Of a stretch of DNA of 60,095 nucleotides, positions 8,688 to 17,604 are shown piece by piece (positions within the stretch are counted from its first letter, which is position 1; each line of letters begins with the position of its first letter). This DNA is from Bacteroidaceae bacterium (GTDB taxonomy: Bacteria; Bacteroidota; Bacteroidia; Bacteroidales; Bacteroidaceae), in NCBI GenBank assembly GCA_017649485.1, contig JAGCGS010000027.1:1-60095 (forward strand), read 5' to 3'. A program made the position numbers and the translations under genes. The notes below the pieces were generated by a model, which saw only the letters and a list, made by a program, of their open reading frames with translations, was not told the origin of the DNA and did not search any database.

Positions 8688-8978
8688 TCACCTAAAAACA
8701 ATATTCGAAATCACATAAGCCCCTACATGCTGATTTAACTTAGTAACTAACTGCTGTCGCCCCATCATCAGCTGCTGACGCAAAGGTGCTGACGTCACCT
8801 CCACATACAGTACCTGGTTCTTTATATACAACGCTTTAGACATGGACGCTATGGTGGTACCCATAATCACTGCCCAAGCATCAATCAACCTCTTTTCATT
8901 CAGGGGCGTCTCCAAACCCTCCTGACGCAGGAACTTGCGGATGAGCGTTCCTACCGACTCTGCCTCATTCTTTCTCAT
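8688..8978 (-). CDS. DUF721 (DciA-like) protein
   Basis: The small 96-residue protein matches the DUF721 pattern (VGTLIRKFLRQEGLE, then LIDAWAVIMGTTIASMSK, then LYVEVTSAPLRQQLMMGRQQLVTKLNQ). Some DUF721 proteins (DciA) help load the replicative helicase in bacteria without DnaC. The start overlaps the recF stop by 14 nt, and the recF-DUF721 pairing is common in Bacteroidetes. The DciA function is an inference from the domain. Confidence 0.85.
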   Translation of the reverse strand: MRKNEAESVGTLIRKFLRQEGLETPLNEKRLIDAWAVIMGTTIASMSKALYIKNQVLYVEVTSAPLRQQLMMGRQQLVTKLNQHVGAYVISNIVFR

Positions 8979-10082
8979 AGCCTTCTGTATTTATAGGTGT
9001 CACTACCCCATCCGTCACACTGAACAGACTGTAATCCACCTGCGTCTTTTCCAAAATCCTATCTAAGTTCTCCCGATTGGTGTCAGTGATGAAGATTTGT
9101 CCAAAACGATTGCCTCCCACCAGCTTCACAATCTGCTCAACCCTGTGGGCATCGAGCTTGTCAAAGATATCATCCAGCAGCAACAGAGGCACTGTGCCTA
9201 TACGCTTCAGGAAATCAAACTGAGCCAACTTCAATGCTATGAGGTAAGTCTTATTCTGTCTTGCGAGCCTTCCCGTTTCAAGGGAAAGCCCCCCAACTCC
9301 ATCTCCAGGTCATCTTTATGGATGCCATGCAAGGAGAAACCCATAATGCGGTCTTTCTCACGGCTATTTATCAGCACATCCTTCAAAGAAGCGCCTCTGG
9401 CATGACTCATATATGACAAACCCACCCTCTCCTTGTCTTCCGAGATAAACGAATAAAACTGCTGAAATATGGGGATGAACTCCTGTATGAATGCCTCACG
9501 CTTACTAAATACCACCTCGCCCTCTTTCGCCATCATTTCCTCCCAGATGGCCAGCATCTCATCATCCACCGCCTCATCTTTTTTTAATAAGGTGTTGCGT
9601 TGCGCCAATGCCTTATTGTATCGTATCAAAGACTCTAAATACTCCTTATCATACTGAGAAATAACCACATCCATGAACTTCCTACGCTCCTCGCTACCTC
9701 CCAATATCAAGGTAGAGTCATCAGGTGACACCATCACCAAGGGAATAAGTCCGATATGATCTGACAAACGCTGATATTCTTTCTTATTACGCTTGAACTG
9801 CTTCTTTTGCTTACGCTTCATGCCACAGAATATATCTTCTGGCCGTCCATCATCAGTGGAATACTCCCCTTGTATCATGAAGAAATCAGCAGAGTGCATC
9901 ATATTCTGCGAGTCAATGGGATTGCCCGCACTTTTGCAGAACGAGAGGTAATGGATAGCGTCAAGCAGGTTAGTCTTGCCCATGCCGTTCTGTCCGAAGA
10001 AGCAGTTCAGCTTGGGTGAAAAGGTCAGATCTGTCTGGGCAATATTCTTGTAATTCAGTATAGAGATACGGTTTAATATCAT
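8965..10082 (-). pseudogene. recF: recF with a single-base frameshift
   Basis: Two frames together make a full-length RecF of about 372 residues. The first (10082-9237) carries Walker A (FFGQNGMGKTNLLDA) and ends prematurely after KREGSQ. The second frame continues with NKTYLIALKLAQFDFLKR and Walker B (LLLLDDIFDKLD) to the stop at 8965. Restoring one base near 9260 rejoins them: the frame needs CAAGnACAG, but one nucleotide is missing after the GSQ codons. As read, the product is 281 residues without Walker B, so it should not function in RecFOR loading at gaps. Everything else is well conserved, so this is either a recent mutation or a sequencing or assembly error. A -7-like element TATTTTTG lies at 10103-10110. 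Confidence 0.85.
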
Positions 10083-10161
10083 ACAACAATCGTTTTACAC
10101 GGCAAAAATAGCCAAAATTTTGCTGTTTTACCCATGTTATGCAAAAAAAGATGCCTTGAAA

Positions 10162-10193
10162 TTTCGCAGATAGTACAAAAAGCAGTAATTTTG
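10162..10193 (+). promoter_or_regulatory. Promoter of the TPR protein and ribH
   Basis: TAATTTTG (10186-10193) matches the -7 consensus, and TTTC (10162-10165) is a one-mismatch -33 element at the right distance of 20 nt. The start codon follows 48 nt later. Confidence 0.55.
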
Positions 10194-10240
10194 CGGGTCG
10201 AAAACTATAAAAGCGAAAAAAATAAAATAATTCAATAGAT

Positions 10241-10930
10241 ATGGCAACTCAAAAGAAAAAGGACGAAGCCTTAAATGTAGAAGAAGTCCTCTCATCGTCA
10301 GAGGCATTTATTTTAAAGAATAAGAAGACAATTGTGGGTGTCATCGTGGCACTGGTAGTAGTAATCGCAGGCATCTTCGCCTACAATCACCTGTATAAAG
10401 CTCCTCGTGAGAAGAAGGCTTATGCAGCATTGTTCAAGGGCGAGCAGTATTTCGAGAACGAACAGTACGACTTGGCTATCGGTGGCGATAGCATCGGCTA
10501 TAAGGGTTTCTTGAAGGTGGCTGAGGAGTTCAGCGGAACAAAGGCTGCTAACCTCGCTAACGCATACGCTGGTTTGAGCTATGCTCATCTGGGTATGAAC
10601 GAAGATGCGATGAAATATCTTGATAAGTTCAGCGCTAAAGACCAGATGATTTCTCCAGCTATCAAGGGTGCTATGGGTAATGTATATGTTGAGCTGGGTA
10701 ACATCAGCAAGGCTATCTCTATGCTGCAAGCTGCCGCTAAGGAAGCCGACAACAATACACTGAGCCCTGTGTTCTTGCAGCAGGCAGGTGAATTGCTGGT
10801 AAAGGAAGGCAGATACGACGAGGCTATCGCTGCTTATCAGACCATCAAAGATAAGTATTTCCGTTCATATCAGGCAATGGACATCGACCGCTACTTGGAA
10901 GCAGCTAAGTTGATGAAGGAAAGCAAGTAA
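10241..10930 (+). CDS. Membrane-anchored tetratricopeptide repeat protein
   Basis: The protein has 229 residues. A short charged N-terminus ([25 protein letters not shown]) precedes one membrane helix ([23 protein letters not shown], about 28-50), then TPR-like helix pairs to the end ([23 protein letters not shown], then [20 protein letters not shown], then [17 protein letters not shown]). The layout resembles YfgM-type proteins that associate with envelope chaperones, which is only an analogy. It lies 4 nt upstream of ribH and is probably co-transcribed with it. Confidence 0.75.
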   Translation: MATQKKKDEALNVEEVLSSSEAFILKNKKTIVGVIVALVVVIAGIFAYNHLYKAPREKKAYAALFKGEQYFENEQYDLAIGGDSIGYKGFLKVAEEFSGTKAANLANAYAGLSYAHLGMNEDAMKYLDKFSAKDQMISPAIKGAMGNVYVELGNISKAISMLQAAAKEADNNTLSPVFLQQAGELLVKEGRYDEAIAAYQTIKDKYFRSYQAMDIDRYLEAAKLMKESK

Positions 10931-10934
10931 TTTT

Positions 10935-11429
10935 ATGGCTACCGCTTTTCACATCCAACATGACCACCACGAGGCAAGTGAGTTCAATGCCAAGGGCTTG
11001 AAGTTTGCCATCGTGGTGTCTGAATGGAACAGCAACATTACTGGAGCCTTGTGCGAGGGCGCCGTGAATACCTTGCTGCAATATGGAGTGGATGAAAGCG
11101 ACATCATCGTGAAAACGGTGCCAGGTAGTTTTGAGCTGACTTTCGGAGCAGCCAAGTTCATGAAGCAAGGCAAAGTGGATGCCGTGATTGTGCTGGGCAG
11201 TGTAGTCAGAGGTGACACACCTCATTTCGACTATGTGTGCCAGGGTGTGACACAAGGCATCGCTCAGCTGAACACCATAGGAGATATTCCCGTGATATTT
11301 GGTGTATTAACCACTGATAACATGGAGCAAGCAGAAGAGAGAGCAGGTGGAAAACTGGGCAATAAAGGCAGCGAATGTGCAGAAACTGCAATAAAAATGA
11401 TTAATTTTGCTTGCAGTTTAGAAAAATAG
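10935..11429 (+). CDS. ribH: 6,7-dimethyl-8-ribityllumazine synthase
   Basis: The 164-residue protein has the lumazine synthase signatures: [13 protein letters not shown] (substrate loop), [33 protein letters not shown] with the catalytic His region, and [20 protein letters not shown]. It condenses the ribityl-amino-uracil with dihydroxybutanone phosphate in riboflavin synthesis. No FMN riboswitch is visible upstream, since the gene follows the TPR gene by 4 nt. The -33 box of the tRNA promoter overlaps its 3' end. Confidence 0.95.
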   Translation: MATAFHIQHDHHEASEFNAKGLKFAIVVSEWNSNITGALCEGAVNTLLQYGVDESDIIVKTVPGSFELTFGAAKFMKQGKVDAVIVLGSVVRGDTPHFDYVCQGVTQGIAQLNTIGDIPVIFGVLTTDNMEQAEERAGGKLGNKGSECAETAIKMINFACSLEK

Positions 11430-11440
11430 TTGTAACTTTG
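11410..11440 (+). promoter_or_regulatory. Promoter of the tRNA-Tyr/tRNA-Gly unit
   Basis: CTTG (11410-11413), 19 nt, then TAACTTTG (11433-11440). The -33 element lies inside the last codons of ribH, and tRNA-Tyr begins 38 nt after the -7 box. Confidence 0.6.
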
Positions 11441-11478
11441 CAACCGCAAACCTCTTCAAGAGGCGAGCAAAAAGGTTT

Positions 11479-11561
11479 GGGCAAATACCAGAGTGGCCAA
11501 ATGGGGCAGACTGTAAATCTGCTGGCGTACGCCTTCGGTGGTTCGAATCCATCTTTGCCCA
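11479..11561 (+). tRNA. tRNA-Tyr (anticodon GTA)
   Basis: The acceptor arms GGGCAAA (11479-11485) and TTTGCCC (11554-11560) pair fully. The anticodon stem GCAGA/TCTGC encloses loop CTGTAAA with anticodon GTA. There is a long class II variable arm and a TTCGAAT T-loop. The 3' CCA is not encoded. Confidence 0.95.
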
Positions 11562-11733
11562 CAGGAGAAAAGCGAAAGTGTTGTGCATACAGAGGCAGAA
11601 ATGCCAAGAAAGCCACCAATAATGCTAACTTCTCCTACAGATTTGCGGAATTGTCTTGCAAACGAGAGCAGAAGCAAAGCTTGCTTTGATGATGCTGAGT
11701 ACAGCCTGACAAGGCCGCTGTTTCATAGAAACT

Positions 11734-11806
11734 GCGGAAGTAGCTCAGTTGATAGAGCATTAGCCTTCCAAGCTGAGGGTCGCGGGTTTGAGCCCCGTCT
11801 TCCGCT
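11734..11806 (+). tRNA. tRNA-Gly (anticodon TCC)
   Basis: The acceptor arms GCGGAAG (11734-11740) and CTTCCGC (11799-11805) pair fully. The anticodon loop CTTCCAA gives TCC, and the T-loop region is GGGTTTGAGCCCC. CCA is not encoded. It lies 172 nt after tRNA-Tyr with no gene between, so the two are probably one transcript. Confidence 0.95.
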
Positions 11807-11814
11807 CTAACTTT

Positions 11815-11847
11815 AAAGAGGATGTGTCATTTCGACACATCCTCTTT
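11815..11847. terminator. Strong bidirectional terminator between tRNA-Gly and the BASS gene
   Basis: AAAGAGGATGTGTC (11815-11828) pairs perfectly with GACACATCCTCTTT (11834-11847) around a 5-nt loop, followed by CCTTTT. The stop codon of the convergent transporter gene lies inside the stem at 11827-11829. Confidence 0.85.
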
Positions 11848-12801
11848 CCTTTTATCAAACCTCAAAAAGATACCGGCTAGGATGGTGCCACTGATGCTAT
11901 GCCAGGCACAGGAGATGGCACAGGGTAATACTGCCAAGGGTTGGGCAGCAAAGAATGTGCCTGCCAAAACCGTTGCCAAGCCTGCATTCTGCATGCCAAC
12001 CTCAATGGAGATGGTACGCTTCTTGGGAATATTGAACTTGGCCAAGGTACCTGCTGTCCATCCCATGAGATAACCCAGCGAGTTATGACAGAACACCACA
12101 GCAAAGGTCCACAAGAACAGCATCAAGCCACGAGCTACAAGGTCGTCATGAACAGTTGATACCACCCCACCCACGATGAATGCCAAACAGGTAACACTCA
12201 GTCCTGGCATCAACGATTGAATCTTTGGAAAGCTCTCCCGCTTTGAGTAGGTATAGTTCAGATAACAACCTATGCCTACTGGGATGATGGTGACAATGAG
12301 GATATTGACAAACATGCCAATGGCATCGATCTCAATAATCTCGCCTGCAGTAAACTCCATCAGCAAAGGTGTCATGAGTGGTGCCAGCAAAGTAGAGGCA
12401 CAAGTCATACCTACTGAGAATGCCACATCACCATGACAAAGATAGGACATGATATTGCTCGACACACCCCCAGGGCAGCATCCCACCAAGAGGATACCCA
12501 ACGCCAAGGCTGGTTCCAGGCGGAAGACATGCACCAACAGGTAAGCCACACAAGGCATGATGAAGAACTGAGCACAGGCACCTATCAGTATATCGAAAGG
12601 ACGCTGAGCCAGGATGCGGAAGTCGTTGGTAGTAAGCGTCAAACCCATCGTAAGCATGATGATACCCAAGATGACGGTTTGTGTGGTTCCCCTAACCCAT
12701 TCAAATGCAGAAGGGAGGAAGAAGGAAAACACAGCGGCGGCTATCACCACCCAAGAGGCATTGCCTGCGAGCCAACGACTCAGATTCTGCCAAACTCTCA
12801 T
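11827..12801 (-). CDS. Bile acid:sodium symporter (BASS/SBF) family transporter
   Basis: The 324-residue protein has about nine to ten hydrophobic helices and no soluble domain. The family motifs are visible: GIIMLTMGLTLT, LGILLVGCCPGGVSSNIMSYLCHGDVAFSV and the conserved EVGMQNAGLATVLA. BASS proteins couple sodium influx to uptake of organic anions such as bile acids, pantoate or pyruvate; the substrate here is unknown. It is the last gene of the esterase operon, starting 9 nt after the DUF4923 stop. AAATAAATAAGGTAT precedes the ATG, as at two other genes in the window. Confidence 0.9.
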   Translation of the reverse strand: MRVWQNLSRWLAGNASWVVIAAAVFSFFLPSAFEWVRGTTQTVILGIIMLTMGLTLTTNDFRILAQRPFDILIGACAQFFIMPCVAYLLVHVFRLEPALALGILLVGCCPGGVSSNIMSYLCHGDVAFSVGMTCASTLLAPLMTPLLMEFTAGEIIEIDAIGMFVNILIVTIIPVGIGCYLNYTYSKRESFPKIQSLMPGLSVTCLAFIVGGVVSTVHDDLVARGLMLFLWTFAVVFCHNSLGYLMGWTAGTLAKFNIPKKRTISIEVGMQNAGLATVLAGTFFAAQPLAVLPCAISCAWHSISGTILAGIFLRFDKRKEDVSK

Positions 12802-12810
12802 ATACCTTAT

Positions 12811-13461
12811 TTATTTAGTTACGTCAAAGCCCAAACGGACATTGTCGTACTCCTTGCTGATCTCGCCAATCACTTCCAATGTCTGGTTGCCACTGATAGC
12901 AGAAATCGTTTGCAAAACCTTCAGCAACTGCTTTGCCTCAAAGAGCACTGCAATGCCATTGGTATTACGCTTGGCATAGCCATTGAAGCTCAGCAGTATT
13001 GTTTTGTATGTTATCTTACCAGCCGACTCGTCATAAGTGTAGCTGCCTTTCAGCGGAATACCCATCAGGTTGGCAGAGAAGCTATTGTCCTCATTATAGG
13101 TAAAGGTGGTGTTGGAGCTCTTCAGTCCCAAACCATCATAAGTAGGTTGCAGCTTCTCCTTGATTCGGGCTGCTGTCACCTCACCACCTGCGTTAGCCAA
13201 TGCCTTCTCTGAGGTAAATGCCACACCAGGACCATAGTATTTCCAATTACCTATCAGCTGCGCCTTAGTAATCTTGTTTGTACCAATCACACTGGAGATG
13301 ACATTGCCTATGGTATTGGGATTACTCAGGATATCCAAGATACCACCCAGACCGCCAGATCCACCATTACCACTGTTTGATCCTGTCATACTACCCATTG
13401 AACCACAGGCCACCATCAGGCCACTCATCAAGGCAAGTGCCCAAAGCTTTATGTACTTCAT
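12811..13461 (-). CDS. DUF4923-type lipoprotein
   Basis: The start is taken at ATG 13461 (MKYIKLWALAL); an in-frame GTG lies two codons upstream. The 216-residue protein has a signal peptide and lipobox (GLMVAC), then a Gly/Ser-rich linker (about residues 20-45) and a C-terminal domain with ITKAQLIGNWKYYGPGVAFTSE, typical of Bacteroidales DUF4923. Function is unknown. It lies between the esterase and the transporter with gaps of 11 and 9 nt. Confidence 0.78.
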   Translation of the reverse strand: MKYIKLWALALMSGLMVACGSMGSMTGSNSGNGGSGGLGGILDILSNPNTIGNVISSVIGTNKITKAQLIGNWKYYGPGVAFTSEKALANAGGEVTAARIKEKLQPTYDGLGLKSSNTTFTYNEDNSFSANLMGIPLKGSYTYDESAGKITYKTILLSFNGYAKRNTNGIAVLFEAKQLLKVLQTISAISGNQTLEVIGEISKEYDNVRLGFDVTK

Positions 13462-13472
13462 ATTCACAAATA

Positions 13473-15173
13473 TTACGGATGATAGATCAGCTTTTTGGTC
13501 TTGATGTCACGAGAGAAGTGCTTGAAATGATTCCACATCTGCTCAGCTGCTGGTTGGAAATTCCAATGTCCATAGTGCATCACAGCCACCAATTTCATCA
13601 GAGGCACATTGCCCTTATTCAGGTAACCAATCTCCATCGTAATGCCTTCACCCTTATTAGTCTTGATGGTTTCAGGATTGCTAACCGTCTGACCGAAAGC
13701 CACATTCTTTTCAAAGTCATAATCATCTACCACATCCATGCCATTCATTGTCTCATACACCTTCCATGCGTTCACCACACTGTTACCCTTCCAATCGTTT
13801 GCCTTCGGATAGCGGATAACGGCATCATCAGTACCAAACACGCCAACGTAAGCTGTCTCCACAAAACCACGCTTCTGAGTAGCCTCATCCATAAGAGAAT
13901 TGCCACCAAACGCGCCACCACCAGGGAATATACCTCCACTCATTGCTCCGATGGCAGCAAAGAGGTATGACTTCTTGATACCCAATGCAGAAGAGGTCAT
14001 AGCACCAGCTGACAAACCCTCAGTATAAATCCTACTTGCATCCAACTGAGGATACTTCTGCAATATCATGCCCACAGTAGTTTCAATGCCATCATGCTCC
14101 ATCGCAGCATAGCCGGGCTTGCCTTGCCATTCCAACTCAGCCACAAAGAATTTCTCCTTGGCAGCCAACTGAATCCAGCCAGAGGTATCTGCCTGTGTAC
14201 GAGGGTCATTGTTATTGCCATGTAGCAACAAAACCAATGGTACAGACCCCCTCTCGGCACTCATCACACCCTCTGGGATATACTCATACCACAAGGTCTT
14301 GTTCTGTCCCATCCTATCCTCATTTACCACAATATTGCGCTTTACCTTCAGCTCATCCAAGTTCAGGAAAGGCTCCAGCTCGAAAGTGCCGAACTGACCA
14401 TATTTCTGGCCTTCATACCAAGTGTGACGATAGTTATTGAAGCGATAGTTCTTCTTCAGCAAGGTATTCCAAGCGTCTTGGAAGATTTCGCCTAAAGTCT
14501 GGGTTGTAGCACTGCTCACCACCACTCGCACCAGAGGCTCGTCGGCATTCGTATATATCTGCATCTGATTTTCTTTGCCAGTGAGTTTCACCTTGTTATT
14601 GGTGATATAAGGCTTTGCCACATTAGCGGCATTCTTGCCCACAATGAAAGCAGGCACAGGAGCAGCACTCTCAGCTGCCTTGCCAGCTTTGCCATTGATG
14701 CTCACGATGCCAGCCACCTCGCCACCTTTATTGGCAATTGTCTGGTTCACAAATGTTGCTCCATTGCCAATGCCAATGATTTTGAGGTTGGCAAATGTAC
14801 GCAAGCTATCCAACATAGTGGTATATGCCTTGAAGTCAACATCGTTGTTATAGGTTTCGCCCACAGGGTTCACCACACCAAAGCTAATGCCGAACTGCTT
14901 CAGTTGCTGGTCGATGCCCAGTTCCTTAATCAAATCCAACGATTGCGACTCATCCAGTTTCTTATCAGGATACACCAGATAGAAAGGAGTGAAACCATTC
15001 AGATGCCCAGTTTCCAAAGTCAGGTCACCCATCCCCATCTCACGATAGACATACACTTTCTGCTGCAAGCCCCTCATTTCCGTGAGCTTCAGTTCGCCAC
15101 TCTGCTGTGGAGCCTGAGCCTGCACCAAGCCAGCCACCGCCAATGTCAATACCAGTAAAAGATTTCTTTTCAT
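13473..15173 (-). CDS. Secreted alpha/beta-hydrolase, PHB-depolymerase/feruloyl-esterase-like
   Basis: The 566-residue protein has a signal peptide (LLLVLTLAVAGLVQAQA). The C-terminal half is an alpha/beta hydrolase with oxyanion segment VPLVLLLHGNNNDPRTQ, nucleophile GLSAGAM (GxSxG) and a late His in VMHYGHWNF. The N-terminal half (about 60-290) looks like a degenerate second hydrolase-like fold without an obvious nucleophile. Related enzymes release esters from plant polymers or polyhydroxyalkanoate; the substrate here is unknown. It heads a three-gene operon and uses the same palindromic promoter as the M3 peptidase operon. Confidence 0.8.
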   Translation of the reverse strand: MKRNLLLVLTLAVAGLVQAQAPQQSGELKLTEMRGLQQKVYVYREMGMGDLTLETGHLNGFTPFYLVYPDKKLDESQSLDLIKELGIDQQLKQFGISFGVVNPVGETYNNDVDFKAYTTMLDSLRTFANLKIIGIGNGATFVNQTIANKGGEVAGIVSINGKAGKAAESAAPVPAFIVGKNAANVAKPYITNNKVKLTGKENQMQIYTNADEPLVRVVVSSATTQTLGEIFQDAWNTLLKKNYRFNNYRHTWYEGQKYGQFGTFELEPFLNLDELKVKRNIVVNEDRMGQNKTLWYEYIPEGVMSAERGSVPLVLLLHGNNNDPRTQADTSGWIQLAAKEKFFVAELEWQGKPGYAAMEHDGIETTVGMILQKYPQLDASRIYTEGLSAGAMTSSALGIKKSYLFAAIGAMSGGIFPGGGAFGGNSLMDEATQKRGFVETAYVGVFGTDDAVIRYPKANDWKGNSVVNAWKVYETMNGMDVVDDYDFEKNVAFGQTVSNPETIKTNKGEGITMEIGYLNKGNVPLMKLVAVMHYGHWNFQPAAEQMWNHFKHFSRDIKTKKLIYHP

Positions 15174-15199
15174 ACCTTATTTATTTTTTATTCTTTGGT

Positions 15200-15258
15200 G
15201 CAAAGATAGTGCAAGTTGAAGACAAAAGCAAATAAGCTTACTTATTTGTTTTGTTGAG
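15200..15258 (-). promoter_or_regulatory. Promoter plus perfect palindromic operator of the esterase operon (shared 59-bp module)
   Basis: On the minus strand, TTTG (15232-15229), 20 nt, then TATCTTTG (15208-15201). The -33 box lies inside the perfect palindrome CAAATAAGTAAGCTTATTTG (15229-15248; 8-bp arms, 4-nt spacer). The block matches 3256-3314 at 51 of 59 positions, and the differing operator bases keep the dyad symmetry. Confidence 0.85.
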
Positions 15259-15318
15259 ACGCAGCCTATCTTATTTTCCCCCTCCTTACTTACATGACAG
15301 AATTGATATAGCTCCTAA

Positions 15319-15741
15319 AAACAGTCATTCCCACTTTTTTTAATAAAAATAGTACATTATGATTGGGTAAATGGAGATAAAACTCCAAAAAACTGGCTGG
15401 CAGAAGGTAAAATTGACAATTTGATTAAAGTCAAAGAAGGTTCTACATCTCTTATTGATACATGGAATGCTGCTTTGGTAGCTGCTGCAGGAGAAGGTGA
15501 ATATGATGCATTTAAAGCAGAAGAAAATCCTTGTAACTTTTGGTCAAGTTCTGAATTTCATGCTGAACCCACTACCGATGGTAATGGTAAAACGACTTAT
15601 TACAATGGTGCACATCGTTTCAATTTAGGTTATAATAGTGGCAATGGATATAGTACTATTAAGGTAGATTGGAAGAACAGAACTACTGTGAAACCATATT
15701 CTGATTTAACAATGTACGTTCGTCCATTCTTAGCATTCTAA
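15319..15741 (+). pseudogene. C-terminal fragment of a DUF1566/FISUMP-like surface protein
   Basis: An open frame without a plausible start codon runs from a stop at 15316 to 15741. It encodes DWVNGDKTPKNWLAEGKIDN, then WNAALVAAAGEGEYDAFKAEE, CNFWSSSEFHAEP and a C-terminus MYVRPFLAF. The WSSSE and VRPxLAF elements resemble the end of DUF1566-type domains of Bacteroidetes surface proteins. Base composition is visibly more AT-rich than in neighbouring genes, suggesting a foreign remnant. The 5' part and any promoter are missing. The family assignment is tentative. Confidence 0.5.
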
Positions 15742-15765
15742 CACACAAAAGGATTAATTCTATTG

Positions 15766-15802
15766 CAATCCGTGGGTTTGGTACTTCCAAACTCACGGAT
15801 TG
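15766..15802 (+). terminator. Hairpin after the surface-protein fragment
   Basis: CAATCCGTGGGTTTGG (15766-15781) pairs with CCAAACTCACGGATTG (15787-15802) with one G-T pair. It was probably the terminator of the once-complete gene. Confidence 0.6.
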
Positions 15803-15889
15803 GTTATTCCAAGCTTAGGGTTCGCTTCAAGCAAGCGCCAGAATTCTCCAGAGAATTGCTTTGCTTACTCCGACTAAAAGAGCCTTTTA

Positions 15890-15955
15890 CTCGGAGCTAA
15901 TGACGTGCCAGCTCGGAGCTGATGAGTATTCATGCCGGAGCTGATATTATAACCA
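15890..15955. repeat. 22-bp direct repeat, three copies
   Basis: CGGAGCTRATxA recurs at 15892, 15914 and 15936, spaced exactly 22 bp. It lies in a 270-nt gap that also contains the palindrome AATTCTCCAGAGAATT. No gene is seen here. Confidence 0.55.
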
Positions 15956-16011
15956 CCACCCTTCTTTGTGTTTAACCCAACATGATTAAAGGGATATGAA
16001 AATGAATTTCA

Positions 16012-17571
16012 TCACTTATCGTCAGCTGATGCCTCCATCTGTCGATACACCTCAGAAGCATCTACCTCTTGCACAATGCCTTGATGTTGGTCAATAGCTT
16101 GGCATGCGGCTAAGGCGGCACTTTGTCCTAAAACCATGAAGACAGGCTCCATACGGATGGAACCATAAGCGATGTGAGAAGCTGAAAGACAAACAGGTAC
16201 CAAGAGATTGCTACATTCTTCTTGCTTGGGAGTGAGCGAACGATAAGACACTCGGTAAGGCTCCTTGATGCCAACCTCCACATTGCCCTCATTCTTCACC
16301 ATCCCATTAATCACATAGCGACCACAATTGTGGGAGTCCATTGTATAAGCCGCCCAACCCACATAATCATCCACCTTCACACGCCCTTCACAATCAGCTT
16401 GTGTCATCACATAGCGCCCTATCATTCGACGACTCTCACGGATATAGAGCTGAGGGGTGAAATGATTGCTGGTGAGAAACTCATCCTTAGGATAACCCCA
16501 TCGCAACATCTCCGTCCTCACATTCAAGGGGATACGCTCATCATGCCCCAAGAAATAAAGCAAGCCCTTAGTATAGTCAATGTGTTTCTGCACAATCTTG
16601 GCTCGTGTCTGGTAATCTCCCTCAGGATAATCCCAATTCTCTCCTATCAAATCAGTAGAGAAGCCTCCGCGATTATTCAAGTCTGTCTTATGGTTAGGCA
16701 TGCGACTCCAGATAAAGATATCCTCCAAGCCCCAATCAGAGAAAGGAGAACGCTCTTTCAGACGTATCAGCAACTCATATTTCGAGGGGTCATAATTAGC
16801 AGGTTCTGTGATTGGAATCAGATTATCTGGGTCATCAGTCAAGGTAATGCGGAAGTTATAAGCCTGGATATGCTTGTCGCCCTTGCCTGGCAAAGGAGCC
16901 TCATCAGAGAGGATGCCATACAGCAATCCACTCTCAGGCTTTCCTGGCACCTTATACGGATCTACATAGTCAGGAAACTGATGATGCAAGGAAAAGAAAG
17001 CCCCATTCCAAGTTTCGTTATATTGGTCATTACCCTCACGTCCAACAGTATAGCTCACACCAGCCATCGCCATCAAGTCACCCTCATAAGTACAATCAAT
17101 AAACTCTTTCGCCTGAATATCTAAAGTGGTATGAGCAGTGATATCTTCCACCACCATCTTCCGAATAACATTCTCCTCTTTCTCTACGCTGAGCAGTCGA
17201 TGATTGTAAATCATCAGAATATCAGAATCGTCGATATACCTCTGATAGATGCCTAATGCCACCTTCGGCTCAAAGGCAAACTTCATTTCGTTTGTTCCAT
17301 AATACTGGCCAATGCTCCTGTAGAAGTTGTAGGTATAGCCTTTCATTATATAAGGATTGCCAATGTCTGTAGCACCCAATCCACCTGTAGTCAAACCTCC
17401 AATACGGTCAGTTGGCTCCACCAAAGCTACCGTTTTGCCAGCTTTGCGAGCCGTATAAGCCGCCATTACTCCAGAGGATGTGGCTCCATAAATACAAATA
17501 TCCACTATCTCTGTTGCATAAGCAAACAAAGTGGTTATCAATGCCGTAAGCAATAAAACAATCCTTTTCAT
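16012..17571 (-). CDS. Secreted FAD-dependent oxidoreductase (FAD_oxidored family)
   Basis: The 519-residue protein has a signal peptide (IVLLLTALITTLFAYA). A Rossmann FAD motif follows at once (DICIYGATSSGVMAAYTARKAG, about residues 24-45), then GGLTTGGLGATDIG and a C-terminal FAD-contact segment (LLVPVCLSASHIAYGSIRMEPVFMVLGQSAALAA). Family members are periplasmic or exported flavoproteins often near carbohydrate-use genes; the substrate is not known. It lies 33 nt after the DUF3256 gene and is probably co-transcribed with it. Confidence 0.85.
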   Translation of the reverse strand: MKRIVLLLTALITTLFAYATEIVDICIYGATSSGVMAAYTARKAGKTVALVEPTDRIGGLTTGGLGATDIGNPYIMKGYTYNFYRSIGQYYGTNEMKFAFEPKVALGIYQRYIDDSDILMIYNHRLLSVEKEENVIRKMVVEDITAHTTLDIQAKEFIDCTYEGDLMAMAGVSYTVGREGNDQYNETWNGAFFSLHHQFPDYVDPYKVPGKPESGLLYGILSDEAPLPGKGDKHIQAYNFRITLTDDPDNLIPITEPANYDPSKYELLIRLKERSPFSDWGLEDIFIWSRMPNHKTDLNNRGGFSTDLIGENWDYPEGDYQTRAKIVQKHIDYTKGLLYFLGHDERIPLNVRTEMLRWGYPKDEFLTSNHFTPQLYIRESRRMIGRYVMTQADCEGRVKVDDYVGWAAYTMDSHNCGRYVINGMVKNEGNVEVGIKEPYRVSYRSLTPKQEECSNLLVPVCLSASHIAYGSIRMEPVFMVLGQSAALAACQAIDQHQGIVQEVDASEVYRQMEASADDK

Positions 17572-17604
17572 AGTTACTTAGTTTTTAATAATCCCTCCAT
17601 CTTC

